A stretch of 12,734 bases of DNA from Chlorobium sp. (GTDB lineage: Bacteria; Bacteroidota; Chlorobiia; Chlorobiales; Chlorobiaceae), in contig JANQFD010000067.1 of assembly GCA_028278005.1 (NCBI GenBank), positions 1 to 12,734 of the forward strand, in the 5' to 3' direction. The notes beneath the pieces are model-generated. The model ran no database searches and was not told the origin of the DNA. It saw nothing but the letters and a program-made list of their open reading frames with translations. Positions within the stretch are counted from its first letter, which is position 1, and the number at the start of each line of letters is the position of its first letter. Both the position numbers and the translations under genes were made by a program. Of the stretch, positions 6,618 through 12,734 are shown in pieces.

Positions 6618-8984
6618 TCAGCTGTATCGTTGAATCTCGACAATGAGTTCATTCATATTTATTGGCTTTGCAAGCACGGCGTCGCAACCGGCCTCTCTTG
6701 CAACCTTTTTTTCACTTGGAGAAGCAAACGCTGTTTGCGCAATAACAGGCAGATCCGGTCGAATTTTCTTGATCCGCTCGGTTGCTTCATAGCCGTTCAT
6801 CACCGGCATTTTCATATCCATGAGCACGATTCCGATATCCGACATCTCTTCTACCATTTCAAGAGCTTCCCTCCCGTTCTCCGCAACGAGAACAGTTACC
6901 TTCAAACCTGACAGCACTCCTTTTAAAAGCATCCGGCTTGTGGAATCGTCATCGACAACCAGCACCGTCAACCCCTGCTGAAAACTGATATTGTTTCTTT
7001 TTTCCGCTTTGATCGTCGACGTCGCAGTAGCCAGATCACATGAATACGGCAGGGTGAAATAAAAAACACTCCCCTTTCCCGGAACCGATTCGACCCTGAG
7101 TTCTCCCCCCATCATCTCAACAAATGTTTTGCTGAGACTCAAGCCAAGCCCCGTACCCTCATATTCACTGGCGGAATCCGTCGAGACCTGCCTGAAACGA
7201 TCGAAAATCTTATCCTGCATGTCATATGGAATGCCTATACCGCTATCACTCACATAAAACTCCAGCATACCGTTGATCACCCGGTAACCGCATGAAACCT
7301 TGCCTTTTCTGGTATATTTCAACGCGTTTCCGATAAGGTTCGACAATATCTGGTTGAGCCGGGTTTTATCGGTCACGATTACGCTATCCTTCCGGGAAAG
7401 GCCTGCATCACAGGTAAAGGAAAGACCTTTTTCTTTGGCTCGCTGTTTGAAAGAGGTAGATATGTTATCAAGCACTTCATTGACGTCTGTCCTGACCGGA
7501 TACAGTTTAATTTCACCTATCTCGATCCTCGATATATCAATCAGGTTATTGATAATATCGAGCATACGCTTTCCACTTTGATGGATAAGGTTGATATAAT
7601 GCTCTTTTTCTTTTTCGGACGGGCTGGACTCTTTCAACAGCTCTGAAAAACCGAGAATCCCGTTCATCGGGGTTCGTATCTCATGACTGATATTTGCAAG
7701 AAAACATGACTTGAGGCGATCGCTTTCTTCAGCTTTTTCTTTTGCTTCGACCAGTTCACTCCACAATTTTTTCTTTTCGGATATATCCTCCTTTACAGCG
7801 ACAAAATGTGTAATCTCGCCCTTTTCATTTTTTACCGGGGATATAACCGCTTTCTCCCAGTATAGTTCACCGCTTTTCTTTTTGTTCAGAAACTCCCCGT
7901 GCCATTCATTACCTGAAAGGATCGTATTCCAGAGCATTTCGTAGAAGTCCTGCGACATTTCGCCTGACTGCAGGATCCTTGGATTTTTATTAAGCGCCTC
8001 CTCAAATGAATATCCGGTGATCTTCGTAAACTTGGGATTGACATACTCAATAGTACCTTCCCTGTCTGTAATAGCCACAACCGAAGGACTCTGCTCAACA
8101 GCCTTGCTGATTTTTTTCAGGTGTTCCGAGGCCTGAACCTGCTCGGTAATATCGAGAACGGTAAACGTTATCCCTTTTGAATGATCTTCCCGGTCAACAG
8201 GAGCCGAGCTGACCAAAACATGTATGATCGTCCCGTCTTTACGTCTGAGTCTCGTCTGAACTGTACCGACACCGGCTTTCTCGATCTGGCGATATTTCTC
8301 CCTCCCGACAAACTCATACTCCTCGTCAGATTCATACAGGATACGAGCGTCCTTTTCGATGAGTTCCCGCTTTCTATACCCGAGCATTTTGCACAGACGC
8401 CTGTTGACATCCTTCAACACCCTTTCATGAACCAGCCCTATACCTGCAGGTACAGCACTGAAAATACTCTGCAGGTATGCATCACGATCCCTGAGTATTG
8501 TCTCGATCTGTTTTTGCCTGGTAACATCGTTATAAACAGCCAGGATCTCTCCTCCCGGAAGTTTGGACACATAATTTTCCCTCCATCCGACAATCCTCTT
8601 ATCCCTGTACATGGCTATCGGATGTCGTTCGGGTTTGCCTGTTTTCCAGACGCGCTGCAAAACATCGAAGAGCCCGAAATCTTTCACACCGGGAAAAACT
8701 TTCAGAACACTTTTACCGATAACGGCACTTCTTTTAATCTTGTCGATTTTCTCCGCAGACTTGTTGAAATCCCTGAACACAAAATCGTTACCGTTATCCA
8801 CAGCTTCATAAAGAGCAAGACCATTACGGATGCTGTCGAAAAGCTTCCTGTAACGATCCCCTTCAGCCTGTCCTCCTGACGGAACTCCGCAAATTGCCGC
8901 AGCTTTTTCCATCACTGAGATCCGTTCGCGCAGAGCCTTAAGCTCGGATAGAAGCTCAGTTTTTGTTTTTTCTTGATCTCTCAT
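6618..8984 (-). CDS. Soluble hybrid histidine kinase with three PAS domains and a C-terminal receiver
   Basis: The 788-residue protein starts with a short coiled coil (about 1-30) and has no membrane segments, so it senses a cytoplasmic signal. PAS1 spans about 45-160, PAS2 about 165-288 and PAS3 about 289-405; PAS3 contains the classical DREGTIEYVNPKFTKITGYS stretch. The HisKA domain carries phospho-acceptor His434 in NISHEIRTPMNG. The ATPase domain has the N box around Asn544-Asn553, G1 DSGIG (580-584) and G2 GTGLGL (610-615). The receiver (about 672-788) has the acidic cluster Asp678-680, phospho-acceptor Asp723 in LMDMKMPVMNG, Thr751 and Lys773. All catalytic residues are present. No response regulator or phosphotransfer gene adjoins it, so the output partner is elsewhere. 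No haem- or flavin-binding signature is obvious in the PAS domains, so the signal is unknown. It has its own likely promoter with a palindrome upstream. Confidence 0.93.
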   Translation of the reverse strand: MRDQEKTKTELLSELKALRERISVMEKAAAICGVPSGGQAEGDRYRKLFDSIRNGLALYEAVDNGNDFVFRDFNKSAEKIDKIKRSAVIGKSVLKVFPGVKDFGLFDVLQRVWKTGKPERHPIAMYRDKRIVGWRENYVSKLPGGEILAVYNDVTRQKQIETILRDRDAYLQSIFSAVPAGIGLVHERVLKDVNRRLCKMLGYRKRELIEKDARILYESDEEYEFVGREKYRQIEKAGVGTVQTRLRRKDGTIIHVLVSSAPVDREDHSKGITFTVLDITEQVQASEHLKKISKAVEQSPSVVAITDREGTIEYVNPKFTKITGYSFEEALNKNPRILQSGEMSQDFYEMLWNTILSGNEWHGEFLNKKKSGELYWEKAVISPVKNEKGEITHFVAVKEDISEKKKLWSELVEAKEKAEESDRLKSCFLANISHEIRTPMNGILGFSELLKESSPSEKEKEHYINLIHQSGKRMLDIINNLIDISRIEIGEIKLYPVRTDVNEVLDNISTSFKQRAKEKGLSFTCDAGLSRKDSVIVTDKTRLNQILSNLIGNALKYTRKGKVSCGYRVINGMLEFYVSDSGIGIPYDMQDKIFDRFRQVSTDSASEYEGTGLGLSLSKTFVEMMGGELRVESVPGKGSVFYFTLPYSCDLATATSTIKAEKRNNISFQQGLTVLVVDDDSTSRMLLKGVLSGLKVTVLVAENGREALEMVEEMSDIGIVLMDMKMPVMNGYEATERIKKIRPDLPVIAQTAFASPSEKKVAREAGCDAVLAKPINMNELIVEIQRYS

Positions 8985-9124
8985 GGCATTGCCCTGTATC
9001 CCATGTTCACAGAGAAAAAACTCTGGATGTTTTAATCTTTATGATCTCCTTGCAGGTAGAGAGATGTAGACCGGGGGTAAAGATAACAGTGCGGCACATC
9101 ACGATTCCCGCTTACAACAAGCGC

Positions 9125-9154
9125 ATAATAGTGAATATAAAAAAAGCACTTCAA
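9125..9154 (-). promoter_or_regulatory. Likely promoter of the hybrid kinase gene
   Basis: On the minus strand TTGAAG (9149-9154) is followed after 18 bp by TATTAT (9125-9130), a reasonable sigma-70-type pair. The start of transcription would lie near 9118, leaving a leader of about 135 nt before the kinase ATG. The -10 context, CACTATTATG, resembles that in the 51-bp repeated elements, but the rest of that element is absent. Confidence 0.5.
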
Positions 9155-9160
9155 GAAAAA

Positions 9161-9183
9161 AGTGTTTATAACAAATAAACACT
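9161..9183. promoter_or_regulatory. Perfect 9+9 bp palindrome upstream of the kinase promoter, likely operator
   Basis: AGTGTTTAT (9161-9169) and ATAAACACT (9175-9183) are exact reverse complements around AACAA. It sits 6 bp upstream of the proposed -35 of the kinase gene. The AT-rich arms and short spacer fit a binding site for a dimeric regulator better than a terminator. I cannot assign a regulator family from sequence alone. Confidence 0.5.
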
Positions 9184-9529
9184 GCACCCACATTAATTCC
9201 CGATCATGATTTACAATCGCCATACCCCGAAATCAAGTATGCAGCTGCTCCGGCCGTGCAATACAGACAGTATAATCTACCGGCATCGTATAGGAACCGG
9301 AGCCACAAAACACTTCACAACACCTTGCATCACTTCAGATAAACACGTTACCATATAACGTATTACCAATGCAGGCCCTATCCATACAACAGCAATCAAG
9401 ACTACCTGTTCTGATCCAGTGCTTTCGCTTCAAACAGCCGGAACATCTGTATCCATTGACAAAACCGTAGCGAAGCAAACCGGAGATCGGCAATAAACCG
9501 CTCTTCATGGGTTGGAAATTTAAATCTGT

Positions 9530-9697
9530 CTTTTTTTCAGGCCCTTCGTGCCCGGACTCTTTCTGGCCCGGATTGCAGAACGGATCCCATTCGTCGGACG
9601 GCTTTCCGGGTTCATCTTTTTTTTGTGCGGACTGGGGGACATTGCGGCTTACGACCTGGAAAAGCATGCCGACAAACCGGGGCTGAAGTTTGCCGGT
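9530..9697 (-). other. Coding-like in-frame extension beyond the korB TAG stop
   Basis: Immediately after the korB TAG the same frame stays open to a TGA at 9335-9337. The first 56 codons (to about 9530) read like protein, starting TGKLQPRFVGMLFQVVSRN and continuing through a polar tail with DEWDPFCNPGQK. I count G or C at the third position in 35 of these 56 codons. Past a run of seven A bases the composition changes. From there a different frame reads FKFPTHEERFIADLRFASLR and runs on to a TAG, which hints at a second disruption. This may be the lost C-terminus of KorB, a readthrough extension, or the effect of a sequence error changing CAG (Gln) to TAG. Confidence 0.45.
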
Positions 9698-10549
9698 CTA
9701 ACGATACCCGGCGATCAGCTTCTCGAACGCTTCTTCTGACACCTCATGCTCATAGGCAGGGGTATGGGGAATGCAAAGCAGGTCTTCGTAAAGCTCACGT
9801 CCGTCACGGCGATAGATGACGCCAAGAGGAAGCTTTTCGGTTTCAATAGCTTTCTCGAACGCCCGCGTACGGTCGGAAGGATCGTAATCATCCGGCAGAT
9901 AGTAGGTGTTCTCCTTGAACCACTGGTACGTGTTCATCTTGTTGAAGATCACGCATGGCTGGAAAATATCCACAATGGCGAAACCCTTGAATGAAACCGC
10001 CTGCTTGATGATCTCTTTGGTCTGTTCACTGTCACCGGCACTTGCACGTGCGATGAACGGTGCATCGAGAGCAAGGGAAACCGCAACGGGGTTGAACGGC
10101 TCGAGCACAACCCCTTTCAACTGGAGCGTGGTTTTCATGCCCGGCCTTGATGTCGGTGACGCCTGTCCCTTGGTAAGCCCGTAGACCATATTGTCATGCA
10201 CGATAACGGTTATATCGTAGTTACGGCGGATGGCATGCATGAAATGGTTTCCCCCTTCCCCGTACATGCATCCGTCACCCGACTCGGCAATCACAACCAG
10301 GTTCCGGTTCGAAAGTTTCACTCCCATTGCAGCAGGCAGTGCCCTGCCGTGCAAACCGTTGAACATATGTGCATTGACATACTGCGGCGTCTTGGCCGCC
10401 TGACCAATGCCGGAGACAACAACAAGGTTTCTCCGGTCAATCTGGAGCTCATACAGGGCCGCCTTCAGGGCTTCAAGAAGCCTGTAATTCCCGCAACCGG
10501 GACACCAGCCCATGTTCTTACCCTGCATGTCAAAGGGATTGATCGTCAT
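9698..10549 (-). CDS. korB: 2-oxoglutarate (2-oxoacid):ferredoxin oxidoreductase, beta subunit
   Basis: KorB binds thiamine diphosphate and a 4Fe-4S cluster. With KorA it reductively carboxylates succinyl-CoA to 2-oxoglutarate using reduced ferredoxin in the reductive TCA cycle, or runs the reverse reaction. The 283-residue product starts MTINPFDMQGKNMGWCPGCG, with cluster cysteines 16 and 19; Cys199 in FQPC is the conserved distal ligand. The TDP motif is ESGDGCMYGEGGNH (89-102) with VHDNMVYGL (117-125). The usual third ligand, in SGIGC, is Gln50 here (SGIGQAAKTP). From memory, the SGIGQ form with GLTKGQASPTS marks a recognised subfamily, so substrate range is not certain. The ATG is one base after the korA stop, with a near-perfect Shine-Dalgarno overlapping it. 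The gene ends in TAG with coding-like sequence beyond. Confidence 0.9.
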   Translation of the reverse strand: MTINPFDMQGKNMGWCPGCGNYRLLEALKAALYELQIDRRNLVVVSGIGQAAKTPQYVNAHMFNGLHGRALPAAMGVKLSNRNLVVIAESGDGCMYGEGGNHFMHAIRRNYDITVIVHDNMVYGLTKGQASPTSRPGMKTTLQLKGVVLEPFNPVAVSLALDAPFIARASAGDSEQTKEIIKQAVSFKGFAIVDIFQPCVIFNKMNTYQWFKENTYYLPDDYDPSDRTRAFEKAIETEKLPLGVIYRRDGRELYEDLLCIPHTPAYEHEVSEEAFEKLIAGYR

Positions 10550-10550
10550 A

Positions 10551-12248
10551 CTACACCTCCTGAAGTGCCTCTATAACTTCCTCAACTGAAAAGGGTTCAC
10601 CGGTTGCTTTGAGAATTCTCCCTGCTGCCGGAATCCCGAACTCCCGATTCAGCAGGTCGGCGAACTGACCTGTCGCGTTGTTTTCGAGTACAATGACCTT
10701 TTTTGCTTCGAGCAGCTCCCTGACTGACGGGTTCAAAGGGAAAAGCTGTGGAAAATGCAGACCGGCAAGACCGTCCTTCTGCAGCGTGTCGAGCGCTTCA
10801 GCAAGCACACCCCGGTTAGACCCCCATGATACAACAACAGTTTCAGCTTCTCCGGATCCAAACTGTTCGGGCATCAACGACTCTTCGGCAAGTGCTTCAA
10901 GACGCCTGAGGCGCTTTTGCACCATATTTCGACGCAACTCGGGATCTTCTGTCAGATGACCGCTTTCGTCATGCTCGTGGGAGTCAACTTTAACAATACC
11001 GTCTCCATATCCCGGCACGCCCCTTGGAGACAACCCGTCCCCGGTCAACCGGTACCTCTGGTATTCAGAAGTGGTTTTGATCATATGGCGCTCAACAGGC
11101 AGCCGGATAACCTCGGATTCCGCCACAGAAGCCACAGAATCAAGGAAAAACTGATCAGTCAGCACAAAAACGGTTGTCTGGTACTTTTCGGATAGATTAA
11201 ATGCTCTTTGCATCAGCTCTATCGCCTGAGCGAAAGACCCTGGTGCGAATATCACCCGGGAATACTCTCCATGACCGGCATAGAGTGCAAGATTCAGATC
11301 AGCCTGTTCGGTACGGGTCGGCAGCCCGGTTGCCGGACCGGGCCGCTGGCCGATATGCACAACCACCGGCACTTCGGCAGCACCGGCAAGGCTGACACCT
11401 TCCTCCATAAGCGCAAATCCTCCGCCGGAAGTGGTGACGACCGCCCGGGCTCCTGCATAGGAAGCCCCGAGGGCAGCATTGATGGCGGCAATTTCATCTT
11501 CTGCCTGATCAACGATAATATTGAAGTCGTCTGCTTTGTGAGCCAGGAATGTCAGGAGACCGGTACTTGGAGACATGGGATAGGAAGATATAAAACTGCA
11601 TCCGGCTGCGACTGTTCCGATCCCCAGGGCAGTATTACCATCGATCAGCAGCTCTTTCACTCTTGTTTCGGCAGGCTTCAGAGAAACCGCGATCTCCCTT
11701 TCTTCAGCGGTCTGCTTGCCGAAATCATAGCCGAGCCTTGCAGCGGCAATATTCTCCGACACAATCTTCTCACCCTTGCCACTGAACTGCTCTGCAAGAT
11801 AGTCCGAAAAAGCCTCGATGGAGATCCCGAGAAAACCGAGCACGATCCCGACTGCGACAGTGTTTGCATAGATCTTGCTTCCGGCCTTTGCAGCAAATTC
11901 GGCAAAAGGAGTGTGAACAAAACCGGCGACATTCTTTCCTTCAACATGACCATTCTCGGCGAAAACAAGGGTGTTTTGCCCGATACGGTTTTCGAGATGC
12001 TCTATGGCTTCGGCGTTCAGTGCGACCAGAAAATCTATTTTGCGAACATACGCCCTGCGTTTTTTTTCTGTTATTCTTACTTCCGTGGAATTGCTCCCTC
12101 CCCTTATCCGGGACATGAATTCAGTGCAGGCGAAGACATAGTAACCGTTTTTCTTGAGGACCTTAACCAGAGCGTCCGCTATCGTCTGGACGCCCTGCCC
12201 TGCAGCGCCGCCGAAAACAATGGAAATATCCTTTTCGAAGTGATGCAT
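10551..12248 (-). CDS. korA: 2-oxoglutarate (2-oxoacid):ferredoxin oxidoreductase, fused gamma-alpha subunit
   Basis: The 565-residue protein joins the gamma and alpha domains that are separate in some archaeal enzymes. The gamma domain (about 1-185) begins with FGGAAGQGVQT (12-22) and has MSRIRGGSNS (45-54). The alpha domain I (about 200-385) has GNTALGIGTVAAGC (204-217), SSYPMSPST (221-229), DQAEDEIAAINAALGA (247-262) and GLPTRTEQADL (308-318), which is near the CoA and oxoacid site. The C-terminal domain (about 465-565) has VVSWGSNRG (472-480) and VIVLENNATGQFADLL (518-533). It forms a heterodimer or larger complex with KorB. The substrate is taken as 2-oxoglutarate from the likely organism; pyruvate or branched-chain oxoacids cannot be excluded from motifs alone. 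The start at 12248 lacks a clear Shine-Dalgarno, and the promoter may be far upstream. Confidence 0.9.
   Translation of the reverse strand: MHHFEKDISIVFGGAAGQGVQTIADALVKVLKKNGYYVFACTEFMSRIRGGSNSTEVRITEKKRRAYVRKIDFLVALNAEAIEHLENRIGQNTLVFAENGHVEGKNVAGFVHTPFAEFAAKAGSKIYANTVAVGIVLGFLGISIEAFSDYLAEQFSGKGEKIVSENIAAARLGYDFGKQTAEEREIAVSLKPAETRVKELLIDGNTALGIGTVAAGCSFISSYPMSPSTGLLTFLAHKADDFNIIVDQAEDEIAAINAALGASYAGARAVVTTSGGGFALMEEGVSLAGAAEVPVVVHIGQRPGPATGLPTRTEQADLNLALYAGHGEYSRVIFAPGSFAQAIELMQRAFNLSEKYQTTVFVLTDQFFLDSVASVAESEVIRLPVERHMIKTTSEYQRYRLTGDGLSPRGVPGYGDGIVKVDSHEHDESGHLTEDPELRRNMVQKRLRRLEALAEESLMPEQFGSGEAETVVVSWGSNRGVLAEALDTLQKDGLAGLHFPQLFPLNPSVRELLEAKKVIVLENNATGQFADLLNREFGIPAAGRILKATGEPFSVEEVIEALQEV
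10554..10561 (-). promoter_or_regulatory. Shine-Dalgarno coupling korA and korB
   Basis: On the minus strand AGGAGGTG spans the last codons of korA and touches its TAG stop, with the AGGAGG core 6 nt from the korB ATG. Stop and start are separated by a single T. This is the strongest ribosome-binding site in the window and fits near-equimolar synthesis of the two subunits by translational coupling. Confidence 0.85.
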
Positions 12249-12431
12249 GGAAAGAGGATTTGTTCACAGTTTTTTCCTATAACACCATAAATATCAATAA
12301 AATTCAACAACGAAGGAACAACAGTCCGGCAAAATGATAACAATGCCCCCTTTATTTGCGCGTTCAGAAGAAAACCGATAACATCCACCTGAATTGAGCG
12401 ATTGCCGAGCATGCCGGAGATGTGAGGCACG

Positions 12432-12466
12432 GGGAATGCCGCTGTAGTGATCTACCGCAGATTCCC
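12432..12466. repeat. Imperfect hairpin in the kor/SDR gap
   Basis: GGGAAT (12432-12437) pairs with ATTCCC (12461-12466). Inside, GC and GTAG (12441-12447) pair with CTAC and GC (12452-12458), with one mismatch and a TGAT loop. No T tract follows on either strand. It may be part of a structured korA leader or a small RNA. Confidence 0.3.
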
Positions 12467-12535
12467 TGTAACGAAGCAGATCCGGTGTGATCGACAATCC
12501 CAAAGGGTTTCAACAAATGCGGCTCTACATCAGTT

Positions 12536-12551
12536 TTCATGTGTACATGAA
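12536..12551. promoter_or_regulatory. 16-bp near-palindrome, possible operator
   Basis: TTCATGT (12536-12542) and ACATGAA (12545-12551) are perfect reverse complements with a 2-nt centre. The site lies 20 bp upstream of element B on the SDR side and within the possible kor leader. Its size and symmetry fit a dimeric repressor site; the regulator is unknown. Confidence 0.35.
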
Positions 12552-12571
12552 CGGTGAGGGATAATTTCAAC

Positions 12572-12622
12572 ACAAACATAGTATAACAGATTGTTATTAT
12601 TATACTTACTATTATGGAGCAT
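12572..12622 (+). promoter_or_regulatory. 51-bp promoter-like element, copy B (kor / SDR divergent gap)
   Basis: This is the second copy of the element at 5993-6043, in the opposite window orientation but in the same orientation relative to its downstream gene (the SDR here, uup there). Toward the SDR it reads AGTATAACAGAT, an AT-rich middle, then CTTACTATTATGGAGCAT. Toward kor it offers TATACT-type hexamers. The ATG inside TTATGGAGCAT opens a 30-codon frame overlapping the SDR start, but identity between copies stops there, which argues for a promoter rather than a coding repeat. Confidence 0.55.
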
Positions 12623-12678
12623 TTGTTGAAACGCTCAGTTCAGGATCCAGTAACAAAACAGTTCAATACGACGATACC

Positions 12679-12734
12679 ATGGAAAACAGGAAAGCTTTTC
12701 TCATAACAGGGGCTTCTACCGGAATCGGGGAAGC
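12679..12734 (+). CDS. Short-chain dehydrogenase/reductase (SDR), N-terminal part, runs off the window
   Basis: The first 18 codons read MENRKAFLITGASTGIGE. A beta strand followed by the glycine-rich TGxxxGIG motif (TGASTGIG, residues 10-17) is the NAD(P)-binding Rossmann signature of classical SDR enzymes. No upstream in-frame ATG exists as far as the promoter-like element, and the Shine-Dalgarno is weak. The substrate cannot be judged from this fragment. The gene is divergent from kor and lies 57 bp beyond element B. Confidence 0.85.
   Translation, partial: MENRKAFLITGASTGIGE

Larger units (their letters stand above)
8985..9697. other. 713-bp gap between korB and the kinase gene
   Basis: The korB-proximal part (about 9530-9697) looks like in-frame coding sequence beyond the korB stop. 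The middle (about 9200-9530) holds no convincing gene. It does hold a loose inverted repeat, GCTCCGG at 9247-9253 and CCGGAGC at 9297-9303, with a 43-nt loop and no T tract, a weak candidate for a korAB 3' structure. The kinase-proximal part contains a perfect palindrome (9161-9183), a likely promoter (9125-9154) and about 135 nt of kinase 5' leader. ORFs of 63 and 71 residues here have no Shine-Dalgarno and atypical composition, so I do not call them. Confidence 0.6.
12507..12632. repeat. 14-bp perfect inverted repeat whose right arm overlaps the end of element B
   Basis: GTTTCAACAAATGC (12507-12520) is the exact reverse complement of GCATTTGTTGAAAC (12619-12632), with 98 bp between the arms. 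The right arm overlaps the last 4 bp of element B and covers the likely transcription start and early leader of the SDR gene. Similarity continues past a 3-nt gap (GAGC next to both arms). Confidence 0.6.
12249..12678. other. 430-bp divergent gap between korA and the SDR gene
   Basis: No convincing gene lies here. Minus-strand frames of 69 to 83 codons have no Shine-Dalgarno and unlikely composition. The gap contains an imperfect hairpin (12432-12466), a 14-bp inverted repeat (12507-12520 with 12619-12632), a 16-bp palindrome (12536-12551) and copy B of the repeated element (12572-12622). A weak korA-proximal promoter is possible on the minus strand (TTGAAT, 17 bp, TGTTAT, around 12277-12305). 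If kor is instead transcribed from the element, its mRNA would carry a leader of about 300 nt. Confidence 0.55.

Noticed and set aside
9335..9529. Continuation of the korB readthrough frame to the TGA at 9335
   Set aside because: After about 9530 the sequence becomes rich in Cys, Arg and Gly with atypical codons, so the open frame there is probably chance. A different frame looks more protein-like for about 40 codons, but I could not name it.
11208..12290. A 360-codon plus-strand open frame antisense to korA
   Set aside because: korA is fully supported by domain motifs. The antisense frame has no recognisable motif and a cysteine-rich, random-looking composition.
12294..12579. Minus-strand ORFs of 69 and 71 codons between korA and the SDR gene
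   Set aside because: They have no Shine-Dalgarno, overlap each other in different frames and have non-protein-like composition. I treat the region as regulatory.
1..12734. CRISPR arrays, tRNA or rRNA genes, transposases, toxin-antitoxin or restriction systems
   Set aside because: I saw no regularly spaced repeats, no cloverleaf-like sequence and no protein with such motifs.

Overview
The window most likely comes from a green sulfur bacterium (Chlorobiaceae) or a close relative. The main evidence is a two-subunit 2-oxoacid:ferredoxin oxidoreductase (KorA with fused gamma and alpha domains, followed by KorB) of the kind used for reductive TCA carbon fixation. Moderate GC content and an exported S9 peptidase, a Uup-type ABC-F protein and a PAS-rich hybrid kinase fit this, but no 16S or photosystem gene is present to prove it.

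Layout, left to right. 1-57 is the end of an unidentified plus-strand gene. 110-685 encodes a small flavoprotein with a compact four-cysteine motif (iron-sulfur flavoprotein type). 787-1671 encodes an exported, extremely arginine-rich protein of unknown function, closed by a strong intrinsic terminator. 1842-4046 encodes an exported prolyl-oligopeptidase-family serine peptidase, preceded by a tiny leader ORF. 4065-5954 (minus) encodes the ABC-F ATPase Uup, convergent with the peptidase. 6126-6614 (plus) encodes a membrane-anchored or secreted thermonuclease, divergent from uup. 6618-8984 (minus) encodes a soluble hybrid histidine kinase with three PAS domains and a receiver. 9698-12248 (minus) is the korA-korB operon. 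12679 to the window end is the start of a short-chain dehydrogenase, divergent from kor.

The genes do not form one pathway. They are mostly single housekeeping or accessory units, and korAB is the only clear operon. Intergenic DNA is the more unusual part. A 51-bp sequence (46/51 identical, no gaps) occurs twice, in the uup/nuclease and kor/SDR divergent gaps, with -10-like hexamers reading both ways. The second copy has its outer end inside one arm of a 14-bp perfect inverted repeat. A perfect 9+9 bp palindrome lies directly upstream of a good promoter for the kinase. The korB stop is a TAG followed in frame by about 56 coding-like codons.

I found no classical defence system, CRISPR array, intact mobile element, tRNA or rRNA. 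The best candidates for something undescribed are the repeated promoter-like element and the korB amber codon.
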